Shown here: in pieces, positions 7,267-10,674 of the stretch
Numbering within the stretch: position 1 is the first letter of the stretch
Layout of the letters: each line of letters begins with the position of its first letter
Source of the DNA: an uncultured Alphaproteobacteria bacterium
Lineage (GTDB): Bacteria; Pseudomonadota; Alphaproteobacteria; Rickettsiales; UBA1997
DNA: 10,674 bases
Assembly: GCA_903959715.1 (NCBI GenBank)
Contig: CAJBXX010000286.1
Span: 1 to 10,674 of the forward strand
Direction: 5' to 3'
The notes under the pieces: model-generated
What the model was told of the DNA's origin: nothing
Database searches by the model: none
The model's input: only the letters and a program-made list of their open reading frames with translations
Position numbers and translations under genes: made by a program

Positions 7267-9648
7267 TTATTTATCATTGAGATAATGGGCGATGATTTTG
7301 ATAAGAATTTCGGTGTCGCTACCCTTGATAAAATAATCATTAATTTCGCAATCAAAAAAGTGAAGAAAATTTTCTTTGCCACTTTCGCCAGTAATTGCGA
7401 TGATGGGGATTTTATATAATTGCTTTTGTGATAAATTTTCGCTAGAAATTGAATCTTCGTTTTGTAAGTTATTTTTATTATTTTGAAGTTCAATTTTTCT
7501 AATTTCCTTCGCCACTTCATCGCCATTAAATGGAGGCATGCTGATGTCGGTTAATATGATGTCAAAGCTTGATTTTCCTTCGGAATCAAGACTTTTTTTA
7601 TAGCATTCGAGCAAATCTTTACCGCTACTCGCTTCGCTAATAACTAGACCCACAGACTCTAAAATCTTTTTGGTAATAATCAGATTAATTTTTTGATCAT
7701 CGGCAAGTAAAGCTTTTTTATTGCGTAAATTACTAACATAACTTTCTTGTGAACCTATGTAATCAAGGGTATCTTCTACACTAAAGAGCCATTTATTTAT
7801 TGAGCGATAAAGCGAGTTATAGTTTGATGATTTTTCTATGTATGAATCAAATAAGCGATATTTAGAATCTTTGCAATCGAACTCTTCACCGATTTGTGAA
7901 AAAGATTTTTTATCCATCGCGGTATAGGCGATAATTGGTATTTCTGCGAATCCATCTTCTTTTGTTGATCTGATTTTTTTAACAAATTCGATAGTGTTAG
8001 TTTTTGAAATATTGATATCAATAATTATTAATTGATATTGAGTTGACTTTATCATTCTTGAAGCTTCCTTAAAGTTTGGAGCGAATTCAAAAGTTAAATT
8101 TGATAAGTTTTTTTCAAGCCTATCTTGAATAAGTAAAAAATTATCTTTTTCGTCGATAAAAAGTATTTTTTTAAAATCATCGACAACGATATCGCTATTT
8201 ATTTTGCTTAAATTATTCGAAGCCTTGTCTATTAACGGAAATAATAAGGAAAATTTAGTCCAACCGCTAATTTGTTTGCCCGAGCTGTCATAGCCTCCAA
8301 ATTTTGATTCGCAAGTGATGTCACCGCCAATTAAAAGCATGTTTCTTTTGCAAAATGGTAATCCCAAACCATTTCCATCTTTTTTGCCAAAAGTAAAGAA
8401 ATCATCAAAGAGCTTTGGAAGTATATCCGGCAATACTCCTGGTCCGGTATCGTAAATAAAAATAGTGTTATAAATTTTATCTCCAACCGTGCGATTTTTT
8501 TCTGTTCCGATTATAATATTTGATTCTGGAAAATTTTCTAAATAATAAAGTGAATTTTTAAGAAGGTTGAAAATTATATAGGTAAGTCTTTCGGGAAAGG
8601 CTTTTAAAATAAAATTTTCCTCTGGGTTTCTTGGTAAAATGGTTAGAATTTTCGATTTCTCGTTTTTATTTTTATAGCCATAAGTTTTTACTATTTTTTC
8701 AATAATAGGACCGGGTTGCATGTAAGAAAAACTTGATTCACTTATTTTCTTTTCATTTATATCGGAAAGAATGGCGTTGATGATGGTATTGGCATTTTTT
8801 ATCGCATCATTTATGTATAAAGTGTATTCAATTAATTTTAATTTGATGGAAGAATTTACTTCGTTAAATTCGTTTAAATCATTATCGTAGTTCTTATCTA
8901 CTTTTAAAAAGGAATTGCTTGGGGCAGAGGGGGTGGAATTTTTGTTTTTTATATTACCGATATCGTTCATCAAATTTCTAATTTGAAAGCCAATCATATT
9001 TATCATGTTCAATGGATTGCGAAGCTCATGAGCAATTGAAGCGGCTAAGGATTTGAAAATTCTGGATTTTTCTTCTTCAACTTTAAGATTAATTTCGCCA
9101 GTTTTTGAAGAGAAGTTTATTAAAATGCTACCACCTATAACCATTGGCATTAATAACAAATATTCTAAATATATTTTTTCACTTAAATTAACAATGTTTT
9201 GAGAGTTGAATAAATAAAAAATATATGATAGTAAAACACCAAACCCCAAAACAACAAAAAATGTTAAGAGATTTGGCATTAAAATGATGGTCATAAAAAT
9301 CATCATTGTTTCGCATATTAACCATAATCCAGAAAAATTATTCATTAAAGTTAGGTAAGTAAAGATAAAGGGCAGATTAATTATAAGGCAAACATACCAG
9401 TAAAATGAAAAAAATACCCTTAACCAATTCCTCTCTTTTAAATATTTTATAAAGATATATGGTGAAAATAGAGAAGAGCAGATCATTCTTAGTTTTAAAT
9501 TTTCATAAGGCTGTTCATAAACATATGTCCATAAAATTCCATAAAAACTATGACCAATTAGTGCAATCCAGGCACCAAATAAGAAGCTTAATCTGTTTCT
9601 CGAATAATCTTTTAAAAGAAAATCAATCAATTTTTTGCAATGATTCAT
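7267..9648 (-). CDS. CqsS/LqsS/PhcS-type hybrid sensor histidine kinase
   Basis: This 793-residue inner-membrane kinase probably senses a small lipophilic quorum signal. Residues 20-180 form about six membrane helices with family-like landmarks: Q-P-Y-E-N-L-K-L-R at 46-54 and LPFIF...LMNNFSGLW at 92-109. The DHp H-box is SIAHELRNP at 204-212 with phosphorylatable His207. The ATPase has N361/N365, DTGPG at 400-404, DDFFTFGKK at 415-423 and GNGLGLPFC at 425-433. Two receivers follow: REC1 with Asp499, phosphoacceptor Asp544, Thr576 and Lys606; REC2 with Asp650/Asp651, phosphoacceptor Asp701, Thr753 and Lys775. REC2 carries an Asn/Ser-rich insertion at 722-746. From memory the sensor and kinase parts resemble Vibrio CqsS closely, including the extended loop between the DHp helices. 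Its ATG overlaps the methyltransferase stop (ATGA), so it is co-translated with it. No Hpt or DNA-binding output domain is present. Confidence 0.9.
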   Translation of the reverse strand: MNHCKKLIDFLLKDYSRNRLSFLFGAWIALIGHSFYGILWTYVYEQPYENLKLRMICSSLFSPYIFIKYLKERNWLRVFFSFYWYVCLIINLPFIFTYLTLMNNFSGLWLICETMMIFMTIILMPNLLTFFVVLGFGVLLSYIFYLFNSQNIVNLSEKIYLEYLLLMPMVIGGSILINFSSKTGEINLKVEEEKSRIFKSLAASIAHELRNPLNMINMIGFQIRNLMNDIGNIKNKNSTPSAPSNSFLKVDKNYDNDLNEFNEVNSSIKLKLIEYTLYINDAIKNANTIINAILSDINEKKISESSFSYMQPGPIIEKIVKTYGYKNKNEKSKILTILPRNPEENFILKAFPERLTYIIFNLLKNSLYYLENFPESNIIIGTEKNRTVGDKIYNTIFIYDTGPGVLPDILPKLFDDFFTFGKKDGNGLGLPFCKRNMLLIGGDITCESKFGGYDSSGKQISGWTKFSLLFPLIDKASNNLSKINSDIVVDDFKKILFIDEKDNFLLIQDRLEKNLSNLTFEFAPNFKEASRMIKSTQYQLIIIDINISKTNTIEFVKKIRSTKEDGFAEIPIIAYTAMDKKSFSQIGEEFDCKDSKYRLFDSYIEKSSNYNSLYRSINKWLFSVEDTLDYIGSQESYVSNLRNKKALLADDQKINLIITKKILESVGLVISEASSGKDLLECYKKSLDSEGKSSFDIILTDISMPPFNGDEVAKEIRKIELQNNKNNLQNEDSISSENLSQKQLYKIPIIAITGESGKENFLHFFDCEINDYFIKGSDTEILIKIIAHYLNDK

Positions 9649-10646
9649 TTTTTATGTTCTGAAAAAAATATTACTTTTTTATCAGATTCAAACCAAATAG
9701 AGTCTTCCTTGCCTATTTTTTCATTAATAATTGGCAAATAATCATCCAAAGATCTGTGAATAAAATTCCAATCATAAAGCCAAGCAATGCTGTGATAAGA
9801 AAATAGTTTATAATCTTTGTGAGCAAGAACAAAAACTCCATCCTTATTTAAACTTGCAAAAGATTCGCTAGCTAAAGAACCAAGAATGTTATTTGGTAAG
9901 TAATCTGCTAAACCGATATTATAGATAAAATCGAATTTTTTATCACTTTTCCAATTTCTAAAGAAAACTTTTATATCTTCTTTGTAAAGCCTTACCTCCA
10001 CATTATTGTTTTTATCGCAACAATTATGAGATATATAAGATAGGGAAGCTACTTCTTGATCAAAACAATGATATATTACCTTTTTATCAAATTGATGTGA
10101 TATTATTTTTTTTAATTCAAAACCAGATCCAGAAGCGATATTCAAGATGTTGATTTCTTTAAGATTTGATTCATTGATAAATTTTATTATTCTATTACCC
10201 ATTATCTCAACTCGGTTTATAACTGCTTTTGCGAGAGTGTCATTCAAAAAAAACATATCTATATAATTTCCTAATTTATTATTGGAAATCGTCTTATTAT
10301 CATAGAGAGTTTGAAGCATTACATAATCGCCGGGATATCCAAATGGCTTGCTCAAAGCTCTTGATCCAATTAATGAATGAGAGAATAGATAATTTATTGA
10401 CCCTCTATAAAATAATTGAAGTTTTTTTAGAGTCTTTGAATCTGTTGAATCTAGGTTTACATCTTTGTGTAAATCATCCAGAATTTCCGATAAGTCATTT
10501 GAAAACTTTTCGTAGCTTACATTAGATTTTTCAGATAAAACTTCATGAAAAAGATTTTCTGTTTCCTTAATTTTGTTGAAAACTTTTGAGTACAAAACTT
10601 CTTCTTGTTCTGAGATGTTTTGTATTTTTTTTATTGATTTTAGCAT
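9645..10646 (-). CDS. PhcB-like SAM methyltransferase, putative quorum-signal synthase
   Basis: This 333-residue soluble protein is a class I SAM-dependent methyltransferase. An N-terminal helical part (1-95) leads to a family signature at 95-115, SRALSKPFGYPGDY followed by MLQTLY, comparable to the RALEKPxGYAGDYE wording I recall from the PhcB-like family annotated as 3-hydroxypalmitic acid methyl ester biosynthesis protein. The Rossmann part has motif I ILNIASGSGFE at 167-177, an acidic strand-2 end at Asp196, Asp224 in the motif III position and FDFIYNIGLADYL at 238-250. In Ralstonia, PhcB methylates a 3-hydroxy fatty acid to make the diffusible quorum signal sensed by PhcS. The role here is inferred from those motifs and from the 4-bp overlap with a CqsS/PhcS-type sensor gene. 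Arginine codons are mostly AGR (6 of 7). The ATG at 10646 is the likely start; only 28 bp upstream are visible and hold no Shine-Dalgarno sequence. Alternative: a methyltransferase acting on some other carboxylate. Confidence 0.8.
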   Translation of the reverse strand: MLKSIKKIQNISEQEEVLYSKVFNKIKETENLFHEVLSEKSNVSYEKFSNDLSEILDDLHKDVNLDSTDSKTLKKLQLFYRGSINYLFSHSLIGSRALSKPFGYPGDYVMLQTLYDNKTISNNKLGNYIDMFFLNDTLAKAVINRVEIMGNRIIKFINESNLKEINILNIASGSGFELKKIISHQFDKKVIYHCFDQEVASLSYISHNCCDKNNNVEVRLYKEDIKVFFRNWKSDKKFDFIYNIGLADYLPNNILGSLASESFASLNKDGVFVLAHKDYKLFSYHSIAWLYDWNFIHRSLDDYLPIINEKIGKEDSIWFESDKKVIFFSEHKK

Positions 10647-10674
10647 TGGTTTTTTAAATTGATTTTAAATGTAA

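Noticed and set aside
7259..7285. Possible bidirectional terminator hairpin between the convergent 719-residue and kinase genes
   Set aside because: The stem is TTATC/GATAA plus AAT/ATT with a 2-nt bulge and no G+C-rich core, so it is too weak to call.
7176..7526. Open frame of 116 codons on the - strand spanning the convergence point
   Set aside because: It overlaps the end of the 719-residue gene antisense and the kinase receiver domain in another frame; the kinase frame carries the intact receiver motifs there.
9459..9662. Open frame of 67 codons on the + strand
   Set aside because: It lies antisense within the well-supported kinase gene and its overlap with the methyltransferase gene, and its translation shows no domain or composition typical of a real protein.
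10229..10525. Open frame of 98 codons on the + strand
   Set aside because: It is antisense to the methyltransferase gene, whose motifs are clear, and it has no recognisable features of its own.

Overview
This window reads as about 97% coding, AT-rich bacterial chromosome holding seven complete genes and no RNA genes, transposons or CRISPR arrays. The best guess for the source is an alphaproteobacterium of a host-associated lineage such as Rickettsiales or Holosporales. The reasons are an alphaproteobacterial-looking Dxs, a low-GC genome with almost no intergenic space, an ankyrin-repeat protein, and a large unrecognised Lys/Glu/Asn-rich repeat protein. The lineage call is inference. The code is standard: TGA is used as a stop.

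Layout from left to right: (1) 30-1040 +, ankyrin-repeat protein with a charged C-terminal tail; (2) 1060-2985 -, dxs (1-deoxy-D-xylulose-5-phosphate synthase), convergent with gene 1; (3) 3122-4273 +, a 12-helix MFS transporter, divergent from dxs across a 136-bp promoter region; (4) 4254-5018 +, pdxJ (pyridoxine 5'-phosphate synthase), overlapping the transporter gene by 20 bp; (5) 5093-7252 +, a 719-residue soluble protein of unknown family that appears to be built from five degenerate tandem helical modules; (6) 7267-9648 -, a membrane hybrid histidine kinase of the CqsS/LqsS/PhcS quorum-sensor type with two receiver domains; (7) 9645-10646 -, a SAM-dependent methyltransferase resembling PhcB, the 3-hydroxy fatty acid methyl ester synthase.

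The most interesting unit is genes 7 and 6. They are transcribed in that order with a 4-bp ATGA overlap. The methyltransferase would make a fatty-acid methyl ester signal and the kinase would sense it, which is the phcB-phcS arrangement of Ralstonia in a quite different genomic setting. No Hpt protein or DNA-binding output regulator lies in the window.

The second theme is metabolic. Dxs makes 1-deoxy-D-xylulose 5-phosphate, the entry point of isoprenoid synthesis, and PdxJ uses the same compound to make vitamin B6; the two genes lie 1.3 kb apart. The third is composition. pdxJ uses only CGN arginine codons, while the ankyrin, 719-residue and methyltransferase genes use mostly AGA/AGG. This divides the window into core-like genes (dxs, pdxJ) and accessory-like genes. 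None of the seven start codons has a recognisable Shine-Dalgarno sequence.
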